This document shows, in pieces, positions 10,410 through 18,513 of a stretch of 64,000 bases of DNA. The DNA comes from Stagnihabitans lacustris (GTDB lineage: Bacteria > Pseudomonadota > Alphaproteobacteria > Rhodobacterales > Rhodobacteraceae): the NCBI RefSeq assembly GCF_025950525.1, contig NZ_JAPDGS010000005.1, positions 1 to 64,000 of the forward strand, read 5' to 3'. Position numbers and translations under genes: made by a program. Within the stretch, counting starts at the first letter, position 1; each line of letters opens with the position of its first letter. The notes under the pieces were generated by a model. The model did not search any database and had not been told where the DNA came from. It saw only the letters and a list, made by a program, of their open reading frames with translations.

Positions 10410-10525
10410 TTTCATCTTTTCCCAAATATCCCCGCCGGAGGCACGTTCAAGCCGGTTGGCCGCGGCACGCGGCCAGAGGCGAGGCAAAAATCTTGCGGCG
10501 AAAGCCGCTCCTTTGGGTTGCGGGC
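10410..10525. repeat. composite intergenic element, form II
   Basis: Starts with the core TTTCATCTTTTCCCAAATA (10410-10428), continues CCCCGCCGGAGGC, then hairpin-prone DNA, then GAGGCAAA-N3-CTTGCGGCG and a GGGTTGCG tail. The stretch at 55418-55518 has the same succession (CCCCGCCGGAGGC, GAGGCAAA-N2-CTTGCGCCG, GGGTCA). It lies directly upstream of the Hsp70 gene, so it could carry promoter or leader function there. Confidence 0.55.
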
Positions 10526-10573
10526 CGGGCGCAGGCGTGTCAGGTCCGTCCCCTTCCCCCGGAGGCCCCCACC

Positions 10574-11797
10574 ATGTCCACCCTCGCGCTTGACTTCGGC
10601 ACGTCCAATTCCGCCGCCGCCATCTTGGAGGATGGCCAGATCCGCCGCCTGCCCATCGAGGACGGTTCGGACACATTGCCCACTGCCGTCTTCTTCCCCT
10701 CGGACAAGTCCGAGATGCGGGTGGGCCTGGCCGCCGCCATGGCCCTGTTGCAGGGCGAAGAGGGCCGCTACATGCGGGCTCTGAAATCGGTGCTGGGCTC
10801 GGGCCTTTTCCACGAATCCCGCATGATCGGTGGCAAGCGCCGCACCTTGGCCAATGTTGTCACCGAATTCCTCGCGCTGGTGAAATCCCGGGCCGAGGCG
10901 CAGTCGGGTCATAGCTTCAGCGCCATCCTCTCGGGCCGTCCCGTGCATTTCCATCCCGATCCCGCCCGTGATGCCAAGGCCGAAGCCGATCTGACCGCCT
11001 GTTACAAGGCGGCCGGTTTTGCGCAGGTCGATTACCTTTTCGAACCCGAAGCCGCAGCCCTGGCCGCCCATCAGGGCCGCGAGGGCCTGGGCCTGATCGT
11101 CGACATCGGCGGCGGCACCTCGGATTATTCTGTCTTTGCCAGCGAAGGCGGCAAGATGAAGATCCTCGCCTCGCATGGTATTCGCCTTGGCGGGACCGAT
11201 TTCGACCATTCCGTCTCGATGGCCCATGCCATGCCCTGGCTTGGCCGCGGCTCCAGCCTGCACCGCGAGATGGGGGCCGGCGAGGTTCCCATGCCCAACC
11301 ACCTTTACGTCGATCTCTCGACCTGGGCGCGCATCCCCTTTCTTTACACGCCCGAGACCCGCAACGAGGTCGCCCAGATGCTGCGCCTGGCGATCAAGCC
11401 CCGGCTCTTGCGCCGCCTGGCCCATGTCTTGAAGGCCGAACTTGGCCATGACATCGCCTTTGCCGTCGAGCGGGCCAAGATCAACGCCAATGCCGGGCGC
11501 GAGGGGGCCAAGGTCGATCTCTCTCGGGTCGAGGCCGGTCTTGCCGTGCCGATCACCCCGGAAAGCCTGGAGAAATCCTTGCGCAAATACCGCAGCCCGC
11601 TGCGGGAGGCCGCAAGCCTGTGCTGCGAAAAGGCTGGCATCGCGCCCGAGGCGATCACCGAAGTCGTTCTGGTCGGCGGCTCCTCCCTCATGGCTCTGGT
11701 CGGTCAAGAGGCCCAGGCGCTGTGCCCCAATGCCACCTTGCGCGCCTCAGAGCCCTTTACCGCCGTCGTCGATGGCCTGGCGCTGGCCACCGCCTGA
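10574..11797 (+). CDS. Hsp70-family chaperone, YegD-like
   Basis: 407 residues: an Hsp70/actin-type ATPase lacking the classic DnaK substrate lid. LALDFGTSNSAAAI is the phosphate-1 loop, IVDIGGGTSDYSVF phosphate-2, and VVLVGGSSLMALV the adenosine loop. FEPEAAALAAHQ sits where DnaK has the connect-1 segment. The length and GTSNS motif match the YegD group rather than DnaK. ATG 10574 has GGAGG at 8 bases; the in-frame upstream extension runs through repeat DNA and is not coding. Function in the cell is unknown; cytosolic. Confidence 0.9.
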   Translation: MSTLALDFGTSNSAAAILEDGQIRRLPIEDGSDTLPTAVFFPSDKSEMRVGLAAAMALLQGEEGRYMRALKSVLGSGLFHESRMIGGKRRTLANVVTEFLALVKSRAEAQSGHSFSAILSGRPVHFHPDPARDAKAEADLTACYKAAGFAQVDYLFEPEAAALAAHQGREGLGLIVDIGGGTSDYSVFASEGGKMKILASHGIRLGGTDFDHSVSMAHAMPWLGRGSSLHREMGAGEVPMPNHLYVDLSTWARIPFLYTPETRNEVAQMLRLAIKPRLLRRLAHVLKAELGHDIAFAVERAKINANAGREGAKVDLSRVEAGLAVPITPESLEKSLRKYRSPLREAASLCCEKAGIAPEAITEVVLVGGSSLMALVGQEAQALCPNATLRASEPFTAVVDGLALATA

Positions 11798-11943
11798 CGG
11801 CAGGTCCGCAACCAGAGCGGGCAGCGCCAACCCTGGCGGGCCCCCGACCCGCGGCATAAGCGCAACGCCCCGGGATTGTTGCCGGTTCGGCCCCTTGACG
11901 GAACGCAGAGCCTGGCCAAGGGTCCGCCAAAACGGAGGCGAAC

Positions 11944-12831
11944 ATGAAGGCTTGGGTTCTGGCATTGGCGCTGTTGGCGCATCCGGTTGCGGCCGATCCC
12001 GTGATCCTCGGTTGGGGCCGGATGTTCGACAATGACGCGATTGGCGATGGCCATGACCGCTGGCGCACCGGGGCCTACACCGTCAGCCTGATCCGGGGCG
12101 AGCGGTTCGCCGGCGAGTTGCCCGAGACCTTTGGCGCCCTGACTGAATGGCGCCTGCACACCGAAATCGCAGCCCCGGCCAATCTTTCGGCCCCCAGCCT
12201 CGGGGACCGCCGCTATGCCGGTGTCCTGAGCCTTGGCCTGCATACCCAGGCGCGCTGGCAAGGGCTTGAGGCCGCATTGGGCGCCGACCTTGTGGCGATC
12301 GGTCCCGCAACCGGGGTCAGCCAGGTGCAGAAATGGGTCCATGATGCGCTGGACATCGACAAGCCCAACACCTCGCGCCAGATCACCGACCGGTTGATCC
12401 CCACGGTTTCGGGCGAGCTGGGGCGCAGTTTCGACCTGGGCCTGATGGCGATCCGCCCCTTTGCTGCCGCACAGGCCGGGGTCGAGACCCTGGCGCGGGC
12501 CGGGTTCGACGTGACCCTTGGCGCCTTTGGCCGCGATGCGGTCATGGTGCGTGACGGTGTGACCGGCCAACGCTACCGCGCCGCACCCTCGGCTTTGGTG
12601 CCGGGCTATAGCCTGGTTGCGGGGGCGGATATCGCCCATGTCTGGGCCTCGGTCCTCTTGCCTTCCGACGGTCCCGCGCCCGAGTCCACTCGGACCCGCG
12701 CCCGCATCGGTCTGCATTGGCAGGGCCAGCGCGCCTCGGCCTTTTACGGCGTGACCTGGCTGACGCCAGAGTTCGAAGGCCAGGCCTCGGGCCAGGCCGT
12801 CGGATCGCTGTCTTTCAATCTGCGGTTTTAA
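11944..12831 (+). CDS. LpxR-like (DUF2219) outer-membrane protein
   Basis: 295 residues with a cleavable signal peptide (ends HPVAA). The opening GWGRMFDNDAIGDGHDRWRTGAYTVSL carries the N-D...GDG.DRWRTG signature of the lipid A deacylase LpxR family, followed by alternating amphipathic strands and a C-terminal phenylalanine (SFNLRF) typical of beta barrels. LpxR removes the 3'-acyloxyacyl group of lipid A; whether this relative has that activity is not shown by sequence. The strand count suits a 12-stranded barrel. Confidence 0.75.
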   Translation: MKAWVLALALLAHPVAADPVILGWGRMFDNDAIGDGHDRWRTGAYTVSLIRGERFAGELPETFGALTEWRLHTEIAAPANLSAPSLGDRRYAGVLSLGLHTQARWQGLEAALGADLVAIGPATGVSQVQKWVHDALDIDKPNTSRQITDRLIPTVSGELGRSFDLGLMAIRPFAAAQAGVETLARAGFDVTLGAFGRDAVMVRDGVTGQRYRAAPSALVPGYSLVAGADIAHVWASVLLPSDGPAPESTRTRARIGLHWQGQRASAFYGVTWLTPEFEGQASGQAVGSLSFNLRF

Positions 12832-12902
12832 TCCGCCGCGAAACTCCCGCTTATCATGGCGGTTAAAGCCTGGACTGTTGCCGTTTTGCCATTGGAAAAC
12901 CC

Positions 12903-12918
12903 TTAACGATTCGTTAAC
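12903..12918. promoter_or_regulatory. candidate CtrA binding site TTAA-N7-TTAAC
   Basis: TTAACGATTCGTTAAC fits the CtrA full-site consensus (TTAA, seven bases, TTAAC) without mismatch. It ends 38 bases before the start codon of the Hint-domain gene, a normal place for an activator site overlapping the -35 region. No second full TTAA-N7-TTAA match was noticed in other intergenic regions of the window. Confidence 0.55.
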
Positions 12919-12956
12919 GTTTCCGAACAAAGAACAATAAGACGGGCAGTACAGGC

Positions 12957-14012
12957 ATGAAAACGGGCTCATCGGGCACGTTCGTCATTTCCTGGTCGCA
13001 GACAGAAACAGATGGCGTCAAGGCAGCGCCGCTCGACCTTTTGACCCTCGGCGTCACATGGCGCTGGGTCGGAGAGCCCGTGCGGGTCGATGGCCCCTCT
13101 GATTTCCTGCGACTGGAAGGGGCGGAGGGGGCGGCAGAGATGCGGCGGCGCGCAGCGCGCATGGTGCGGCGCCTGATCGGGGCGGCGGTGGCGCCGAAAG
13201 CCGCCGAACCCGAAGACGAAGACATGGCCGACCAGGGCTTTGCCCTGACCGACGGCCACCGGACCTGGGTCCTGACGCTGGTGACGGTGCCCGACACCGG
13301 CGCGCTGCTGCTGATGGCACTGGCAGAGATGCCCCCGGCCGGGCAGGATCTTTGGGTCACGCAAGTGGCCATCGACCGGGGCAGGGTGGGGGCCTCCAAG
13401 GCCGGGCGCGGGGTGATCTGCTTCACCCCAGACACCCGGATCGAAACCCCGCAAGGCCCGCGCCTGATCCAATCCCTGCGCGCCGGCGACCTGGTGCAGA
13501 CCCGCGACGCGGGCGCTCAGCCGATCCTGTGGACCGGCCACCGCCGGATGTCAGGCGCGCGGCTGCATGCCATGCCGCATCTGCGCCCGATCCGCATCAA
13601 GGCCCAGGCGCTTGGCGCGGATCAACCGCAACCCGACCTGATCGTCTCGCCCCAGCACCGCATCCTGATGCAGGGCGCCGCCGCCCGGGCGCTGTTCAAC
13701 ACGCCCGAGGTCCTGGTGCGGGCCGAGGACCTGGTGAACGACCATTCGATCCTGGTGGACCGGACCCTGCGCGAGGTGACCTATGTCCATGTCCTGCTGG
13801 AGGCCCATCACGTGATCTGGGCCAATGGCCTGCTGACCGAAAGCTTCCACCCCGCCAATGCCGCGCTGGATGCGCTGGACCCGGTGCAGCGCGAAGGCCT
13901 GATGGAGATCTTCCCCAGCCTTGCCGCCGATCCCACGACCTATGGCCCCCATGCGCGGCGTAATCTGACGGGATCAGAGGCCGCCATCCTGCGTCACGAC
14001 CTCGGTGCCTGA
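12957..14012 (+). CDS. Hint-domain (Hedgehog/intein-like) protein
   Basis: 351 residues. Residues about 1-150 form an uncharacterised N-terminal region with little similarity that I recognise. Residues about 157-300 are a Hint domain: the nucleophile-type [38 protein letters not shown] and a C-terminal [24 protein letters not shown]. Hint domains can self-cleave; in these bacterial proteins the region often belongs to secreted or surface proteins, but no signal peptide is visible here. Preceded by a CtrA-type box, suggesting cell-cycle or motility-linked control. The Cys of ICFTP is the expected catalytic residue. Confidence 0.88.
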   Translation: MKTGSSGTFVISWSQTETDGVKAAPLDLLTLGVTWRWVGEPVRVDGPSDFLRLEGAEGAAEMRRRAARMVRRLIGAAVAPKAAEPEDEDMADQGFALTDGHRTWVLTLVTVPDTGALLLMALAEMPPAGQDLWVTQVAIDRGRVGASKAGRGVICFTPDTRIETPQGPRLIQSLRAGDLVQTRDAGAQPILWTGHRRMSGARLHAMPHLRPIRIKAQALGADQPQPDLIVSPQHRILMQGAAARALFNTPEVLVRAEDLVNDHSILVDRTLREVTYVHVLLEAHHVIWANGLLTESFHPANAALDALDPVQREGLMEIFPSLAADPTTYGPHARRNLTGSEAAILRHDLGA

Positions 14013-14078
14013 CCCAAAGGGGGCGCCCGCAAGGACGCCCCCTGCTTTCGATCTGGTTCAAAGCCACAGCCCTTTCCC

Positions 14079-14100
14079 TTTCATACTGACCCAAATACTC
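14079..14100 (+). repeat. dispersed core element copy
   Basis: TTTCATACTGACCCAAATAC matches the core found at 23787 and 46377 (TTTCATACTGG-C-AAATA). It lies after the Hint gene and upstream of the rpsD promoter. No strong GC hairpin follows, unlike most copies. Confidence 0.6.
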
Positions 14101-14122
14101 TCTTCTTCTGCCACCTCCCCCG

Positions 14123-14151
14123 TTGACACCCCCCGCCCTCCCGCCTATACG
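14123..14151 (+). promoter_or_regulatory. sigma-70-type promoter of rpsD
   Basis: TTGACA at 14123-14128 and TATACG at 14146-14151 with a 17-base spacer, the best promoter seen in the window. Expected transcript start near 14158, which leaves a leader of about 115 bases before the rpsD start. Confidence 0.7.
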
Positions 14152-14160
14152 CCCCCAACT

Positions 14161-14182
14161 CCCGCAGCCTGCGGGGGTTTTC
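14161..14182 (+). terminator. promoter-proximal hairpin with T run in the rpsD leader
   Basis: CCCGCA-gcc-TGCGGG followed by GG and four T residues begins within a few bases of the predicted start of the rpsD transcript. It looks like an intrinsic terminator placed in the leader, so it may act as an attenuator, or end a transcript that arrives from upstream. Confidence 0.4.
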
Positions 14183-14271
14183 ATTGGTGTTGGTGGCCCC
14201 TGCAAAGGGAAGCCTGTCGCCCGGGAGACCGGGAAAGGACAACGCCCTTCACAGTCAGAAGGAGATCAGCG

Positions 14272-14892
14272 ATGACCAAACGCACCGCTGCCAAATACAA
14301 GATCGACCGCCGCATGGGCGAAAATATCTGGGGTCGTCCCAAGTCGCCGCTGAACAAGCGCGAATACGGCCCCGGTCAGCACGGCCAGCGCCGCAAGGGC
14401 AAACTGTCCGACTTCGGCACGCAGCTGCGCGCCAAGCAAAAGCTGAAGGGTTACTACGGCGACCTGACCGAAAAGCAATTCCGCAAGATCTATGCCGACG
14501 CCGACCGTTCGCGTGGCGATACCGGTGAGGCTCTGGTGGGCTTCCTGGAGCGTCGCCTCGACGCCGTCGTCTACCGCGCCAAGCTGGTGCCGACCGTCTT
14601 TGCCGCGCGCCAGTTCGTCAACCACGGCCACGTGACCGTGAATGGCAAGCCGGTGAACATCGCCTCCTACCGCGTGTCGGAAGGCGACATCATCCAGGTC
14701 CGCGAAAAGTCGCGCCAGATGGCTGCAATCACCGAAGCCCTGGCCCTGACCGAGCGTGACATCCCCGACTATCTGGAAGTCGACCAGTCCAAGCTGACGG
14801 TCAAGTTCGTCCGCACCCCCGGCCTGTCTGACGTGCCCTATCCCGTCGTGATGGAACCGAACCTCGTGGTCGAATACTACGCCAAGAACTAA
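14272..14892 (+). CDS. rpsD: 30S ribosomal protein S4
   Basis: 206 residues, normal for S4, which nucleates 16S rRNA assembly. [19 protein letters not shown] and [25 protein letters not shown] at the N-terminus and the S4 RNA-binding domain [36 protein letters not shown] (about 98-135) are unmistakable. ATG 14272 has GGAG at 8 bases. As in other alphaproteobacteria it is outside the alpha ribosomal operon and has its own promoter and terminator. Confidence 0.99.
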   Translation: MTKRTAAKYKIDRRMGENIWGRPKSPLNKREYGPGQHGQRRKGKLSDFGTQLRAKQKLKGYYGDLTEKQFRKIYADADRSRGDTGEALVGFLERRLDAVVYRAKLVPTVFAARQFVNHGHVTVNGKPVNIASYRVSEGDIIQVREKSRQMAAITEALALTERDIPDYLEVDQSKLTVKFVRTPGLSDVPYPVVMEPNLVVEYYAKN

Positions 14893-14927
14893 GCAAAGAC
14901 CTGATCCTTCGGGCTCATGTCGTCGAA

Positions 14928-14962
14928 AAAGGCCCGCCCCACCCGGCGGGCCTTTGCTTTTC
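14928..14962 (+). terminator. rho-independent terminator of rpsD
   Basis: AAAGGCCCGCC at 14928-14938 pairs with GGCGGGCCTTT at 14945-14955, an 11-bp stem with a 6-base loop, followed by a T-rich tail. It begins 35 bases after the rpsD stop. Confidence 0.85.
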
Positions 14963-15009
14963 TGTCGCCTTTGTCGCAGAACCTGCAGCAGTCATTCCGG
15001 GAGAACCCC

Positions 15010-15543
15010 ATGTCCACACCGAACAAGGCCGAACGCGGTTTCGAAAAGCTGCTCTTTGCCAGCCGCTGGCTGATGGCGCCGATGTATCTGGGCCTTGTCA
15101 TAGCCCTTGGGATGCTTTTGGTCGTCTTCTGCAAAGAGGTCTTCTATTACGCCCCCCAGGTCTTCGAGATGAAAAGCGAAGATGTCATCCTTGTGGTCCT
15201 GACGTTGATCGACCTGACGCTTGCGGCCAATCTTCTGGTGATCGTGCTGTTCTCGGGCTATGAGAATTTCGTGTCGAAGTTCGATTTCGACGCCGGCGCG
15301 GATCGGCCCAGCTGGATGGGGACGGTCGATTTCTCGGGGCTCAAGATGAAGCTCATCGCCTCGATCGTGGCGATTTCCGCCATCGACCTGCTGAAGTGGT
15401 TCATGGGGATCGAAGAATATGTCCCCGGCCCCGAAATGGATCGCAAGCTGTTCTGGCTGGTTGTCATCCACCTGACCTTCGTCTTTTCCGGCGTGATCAT
15501 GGCCTTGATGGACTTCATCGCCAGCAAGTCGGCCAGCCACTAG
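15010..15543 (+). CDS. UPF0114 (YqhA) family membrane protein
   Basis: 177 residues with four predicted membrane segments (about 20-42, 60-80, 110-130, 145-170). The family pattern is seen in FEKLLFASRWLMAPMYLGLVIAL, IDLTLAANLLVIVLFSGYENFVSKFD and KMKLIASIVAISAIDLLKWFM. Start at ATG 15010 behind GGGAGA, downstream of the rpsD terminator. Inner-membrane protein of unknown function. Confidence 0.88.
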   Translation: MSTPNKAERGFEKLLFASRWLMAPMYLGLVIALGMLLVVFCKEVFYYAPQVFEMKSEDVILVVLTLIDLTLAANLLVIVLFSGYENFVSKFDFDAGADRPSWMGTVDFSGLKMKLIASIVAISAIDLLKWFMGIEEYVPGPEMDRKLFWLVVIHLTFVFSGVIMALMDFIASKSASH

Positions 15544-15581
15544 GTCAGGCCACCACGTCAGGCCACCACGTCAGGCCCCTT
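15544..15581. repeat. 13-bp tandem repeat, about 2.8 units
   Basis: GTCAGGCCACCAC occurs at 15544-15556 and 15557-15569, with a third partial unit GTCAGGCC from 15570. It fills the whole gap between the convergent UPF0114 and sulfotransferase-like stop codons and supplies the latter stop. The unit resembles the 14-bp unit on the other side of the sulfotransferase gene. Confidence 0.75.
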
Positions 15582-16311
15582 GGCGGCGCAACACAGTCAG
15601 CACATAGTCATAGGCCACCTGGTCCAGCGGATTTGCGCGGCGGATCAGCGCGCGCAGGTCCTGGGATACATCGGCGGCGGGCGGCGGGTCAAAGGCCGGC
15701 GCCGTCCGCCCCATGGCGCCAAAGATCTGCGCCAACGAGAATTCCGCGCGGTCCACCAGACCCACAAAGGCAAAGCCCCGGCCCAGGTGGTCGATCAGCG
15801 CCTCGGGCGTGGGGCGTGGGCCCTTGCCATAAAGATAGGTCGTCATCGTCTCTTGCGAGGAGGGGTGGTCGATGTAATCCTCCAGCCGCGGAAACTGCGC
15901 CTGAAAGCTTTCATGCGGCGGATGGGCCGCCGAGCATTGATACAGGTAGTCGGCGATCACCCGCTCTTCGGGTTGGCGCAGCATGGTAAAGATGCGCAAG
16001 TCGGGCAGGGCGGCGCGCAGGGCGTCCAGCATATGCCAGGGCGTGTGCCCCGAGGCCGCGCGACAAGGCGCCGCCGTCAGCCCGCCGAGGAACCCATCCA
16101 GCACATCGCCCATCTTGGCCTCGTGGCTGCGGCCGGGGTCGGGGTCCTGGGTGAACAGGTTGCGATAGGGCCGCATCCGCTGCGACAGGGCCGCGGGAAT
16201 GGCGCGCCCGGCGGTCTGGGGGATGTCGATGTAATACCACAGGCCCGGGCGCGCGGCCTCTCGGGTCAGGTAATCGGCCAAAGCCATGGTTTCCAGGTCG
16301 GCAAAGGGCAA
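15571..16311 (-). CDS. sulfotransferase-like protein
   Basis: 246 residues. The N-terminal YYIDIPQTAGRAI corresponds to the PAPS 5'-phosphate loop (IPKTAGT in sulfotransferase family 2), with Gln where Lys is usual. IFTMLRQPEERVIADYLYQ resembles the 3'-phosphate motif (RDPVERVISxY). These identify the fold; loss of the loop lysine makes activity uncertain. A TTG start at 16311 has AGGA at 8 bases; ATG 16287 is the alternative without a clear SD. Flanked on both sides by short tandem repeats and next to unrelated genes, which hints at acquisition. Possible role in modifying capsule or other surface glycan. Confidence 0.7.
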   Translation of the reverse strand: MPFADLETMALADYLTREAARPGLWYYIDIPQTAGRAIPAALSQRMRPYRNLFTQDPDPGRSHEAKMGDVLDGFLGGLTAAPCRAASGHTPWHMLDALRAALPDLRIFTMLRQPEERVIADYLYQCSAAHPPHESFQAQFPRLEDYIDHPSSQETMTTYLYGKGPRPTPEALIDHLGRGFAFVGLVDRAEFSLAQIFGAMGRTAPAFDPPPAADVSQDLRALIRRANPLDQVAYDYVLTVLRRQGA

Positions 16312-16363
16312 GGCATCTGTCCTGCGGCTGATATGGACCCATAGGCGGCAAAGCCCCTGCCCA

Positions 16364-16461
16364 AGTCAAGGCACTCAAGTCGGGCCACCCGAGTCGGGCC
16401 ACACAAGTCGGGCCACCCAAGTCGGGCCACCCAAGTCGGGCCAGTCAAGTCGGGCAACCCC
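16364..16461. repeat. 14-bp tandem repeat (six units plus one degenerate)
   Basis: Units of AGTCGGGCCACCCA start at 16378, 16392, 16406, 16420, 16434 and 16448, with a decayed unit at 16364. It lies in the divergent region between the sulfotransferase-like gene and hisC. Fourteen is not a multiple of three and the stretch has no coding support. Confidence 0.88.
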
Positions 16462-16525
16462 GCAAAAGCCGCTGGCAAAGCCGCGCCCCCAAGGCTAAAA
16501 CCGCCCCAGCATTTCGAGGAAGACG

Positions 16526-17614
16526 ATGAACGACATCCGCCCCCAACCCGGTATCCTGGACATTGCCCTGTATGAGGGCGGCAAGGCCGCGGTCGCGGGG
16601 GTGACGAATGTCGTCAAACTCTCGTCGAACGAAAATCCCTTCGGGCCTTCGGACCGCGCCAAGGACGCCTTTTCGCGCTCGGTCCACCAGATCCACCGCT
16701 ATCCTGCGACCGATCACGCGGGCCTGCGGGCGGCGATTGCCGAGACGCATGGGCTGGACGCCTCCCGCATCATCTGTGGCGTGGGGTCCGATGAGATCAT
16801 CACCTTCCTCTGTCAGGCCTATGCGGGTCCCAAGGACGAGGTCGTCTTTACCGAACACGGGTTCTTGATGTATCGCATCAGTGCCTTGGCCGTCGGTGCG
16901 GTGCCGGTCGAGGTCCCCGAGCGGGAACGCACCACCGATGTCGATGCGATCCTCGCCGCCTGCAACCGGCGCACCAAGCTGGTGTTCATCGCCAATCCGA
17001 ACAACCCGACCGGCACGATGATCCCCTTGTCGGAGATTGAGCGTCTGGCGGCGAAACTGCCGTCGCAAGCCATCCTCGTGCTGGACGGCGCCTATGCCGA
17101 ATATGTCGAGGGCTATGACGGCGGCGCGGAAATCGCCACGCGGCGGGAAAATGTCGTGATGACGCGGACCTTCTCCAAGATCTATGGGCTTGGCGGCTTG
17201 CGGATCGGTTGGGGTTACGGGCCGAAGGCGATCATCGACGTGTTGAACCGCATCCGCGGCCCGTTCAACCTGTCGAACACCCAGCTGGACGCCGCCGAAG
17301 CCGCCGTGCGCGACCAGGATTTCGTGACCAAATGCCGCGGCGAAAATGCCAAGATGCGCCATTGGCTTTCCGAGGCGCTGGCGGGTCTGGGCATCCCTTC
17401 GGATGTGTCGATGGCCAATTTCATCCTGGCCCGGTTCGCCAGCGCCGATGAGGCCCAGGCCTGCGATCTGTTCTTGCAAGGCCAGGGGCTGATCGTGCGC
17501 CGGGTGGCCAGCTATAAACTGCCGCATTGCCTGCGGATCACGGTGGGTGACGAGGCCTCTTGTCGCCGCGTTGCCCATGCCATCGGCCAGTTCAAGGCGC
17601 GGGGCGCGGAATGA
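16526..17614 (+). CDS. hisC: histidinol-phosphate/aromatic aminotransferase
   Basis: 362 residues, class I/II PLP aminotransferase. [31 protein letters not shown] and the PLP-lysine motif [20 protein letters not shown] are clear, and the C-terminal [11 protein letters not shown] carries the substrate arginine. It acts in histidine synthesis and can also transaminate aromatic amino-acid precursors; here it overlaps tyrC by four bases, so a role in tyrosine/phenylalanine synthesis is likely. GAGGA precedes ATG 16526. Confidence 0.93.
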   Translation: MNDIRPQPGILDIALYEGGKAAVAGVTNVVKLSSNENPFGPSDRAKDAFSRSVHQIHRYPATDHAGLRAAIAETHGLDASRIICGVGSDEIITFLCQAYAGPKDEVVFTEHGFLMYRISALAVGAVPVEVPERERTTDVDAILAACNRRTKLVFIANPNNPTGTMIPLSEIERLAAKLPSQAILVLDGAYAEYVEGYDGGAEIATRRENVVMTRTFSKIYGLGGLRIGWGYGPKAIIDVLNRIRGPFNLSNTQLDAAEAAVRDQDFVTKCRGENAKMRHWLSEALAGLGIPSDVSMANFILARFASADEAQACDLFLQGQGLIVRRVASYKLPHCLRITVGDEASCRRVAHAIGQFKARGAE

Positions 17615-18513
17615 TCTATCAAAAGGTCGCCCTGATCGGCCTTGGCCTGATCGCCTCGTCCATGGCCCATGCGATGCGCGGCCATGTGGGGCAGATCGTC
17701 GGCCATGCGAAATCGGCCGAGACGCGGGCGACCGCGCTGGAGATCGGGCTGTGCGACCAGGTTTTCGCCACCGCGGCCGAGGCTGTCGCGGGCGCCGACC
17801 TTGTGGTGCTGGCCGTGCCGGTGGGGGCCATGGGCGCCCTGGCCGCGGAAATCGCGCCGCATCTGGCGCCGGGCTGCACCGTCACCGATGTGGGGTCCGT
17901 CAAGCAGGCGGTGGTGGCGGCGGTGGCGCCTCATCTGCCCGAGGGTGTGCATTTCATCCCCGGTCATCCGATGGCGGGCACCGAATATTCCGGGCCGCGT
18001 TCGGGCTTTGCGACGCTGTTTGTCAACCGCTGGTGGCTTTTGACGCCGGGCGACACGCCGCGCGCTGCGGTTGATCAACTGACCCTGCTGCTGAAGGCCA
18101 TGGGCGCGAAGGTCAACGAGATGACGCCCGAACATCATGACCAGGTGGTCGCCGTGGTGTCTCATGCGCCGCATCTGATCGCTTATACGATGGTGGGGGT
18201 GGCCGATCACCTGGCCCAGGTGTCAAATTCCGAGGTCATCGAATATTCGGCCTCGGGGTTTCGCGACTTTACCCGGATTGCGGCCTCTGATCCGACCATG
18301 TGGCGCGATGTGTTTTTGACCAACAAGGACGCGGTTCTGGACATCCTTGGCCGCTTTGCCGAAGAGCTTTTCGTGCTGCAGCGTGCCATCCGGATGGGGG
18401 ATGGCGACCACCTGTTCGACTATTTCACCCGCACAAGGGCCATCCGCCGCGGCATCATCGAGGCAGGCCAGGACACCGCTGCCCCCGATTTCGGCCGCGC
18501 GGTGAGCAAGTGA
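17611..18513 (+). CDS. tyrC: prephenate/arogenate dehydrogenase
   Basis: 300 residues. The N-terminal Rossmann motif [18 protein letters not shown] binds NAD(P)+; [23 protein letters not shown] and [15 protein letters not shown] are family hallmarks, with the catalytic His in GHPMAGTE; the C-terminal helical domain carries [18 protein letters not shown]. It oxidatively decarboxylates prephenate or arogenate towards tyrosine. ATGA overlap with hisC, and its own stop overlaps the next start. Confidence 0.93.
   Translation: MIYQKVALIGLGLIASSMAHAMRGHVGQIVGHAKSAETRATALEIGLCDQVFATAAEAVAGADLVVLAVPVGAMGALAAEIAPHLAPGCTVTDVGSVKQAVVAAVAPHLPEGVHFIPGHPMAGTEYSGPRSGFATLFVNRWWLLTPGDTPRAAVDQLTLLLKAMGAKVNEMTPEHHDQVVAVVSHAPHLIAYTMVGVADHLAQVSNSEVIEYSASGFRDFTRIAASDPTMWRDVFLTNKDAVLDILGRFAEELFVLQRAIRMGDGDHLFDYFTRTRAIRRGIIEAGQDTAAPDFGRAVSK

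Noticed and set aside
10316-10573. Longer Hsp70 N-terminus starting at 10316
   Set aside because: The extension is translated from repeat DNA; ATG 10574 has a perfect SD and begins the ATPase fold.
16364-16461. CRISPR-like array
   Set aside because: Units are 14 bp in direct tandem without spacers, and no cas gene is present.
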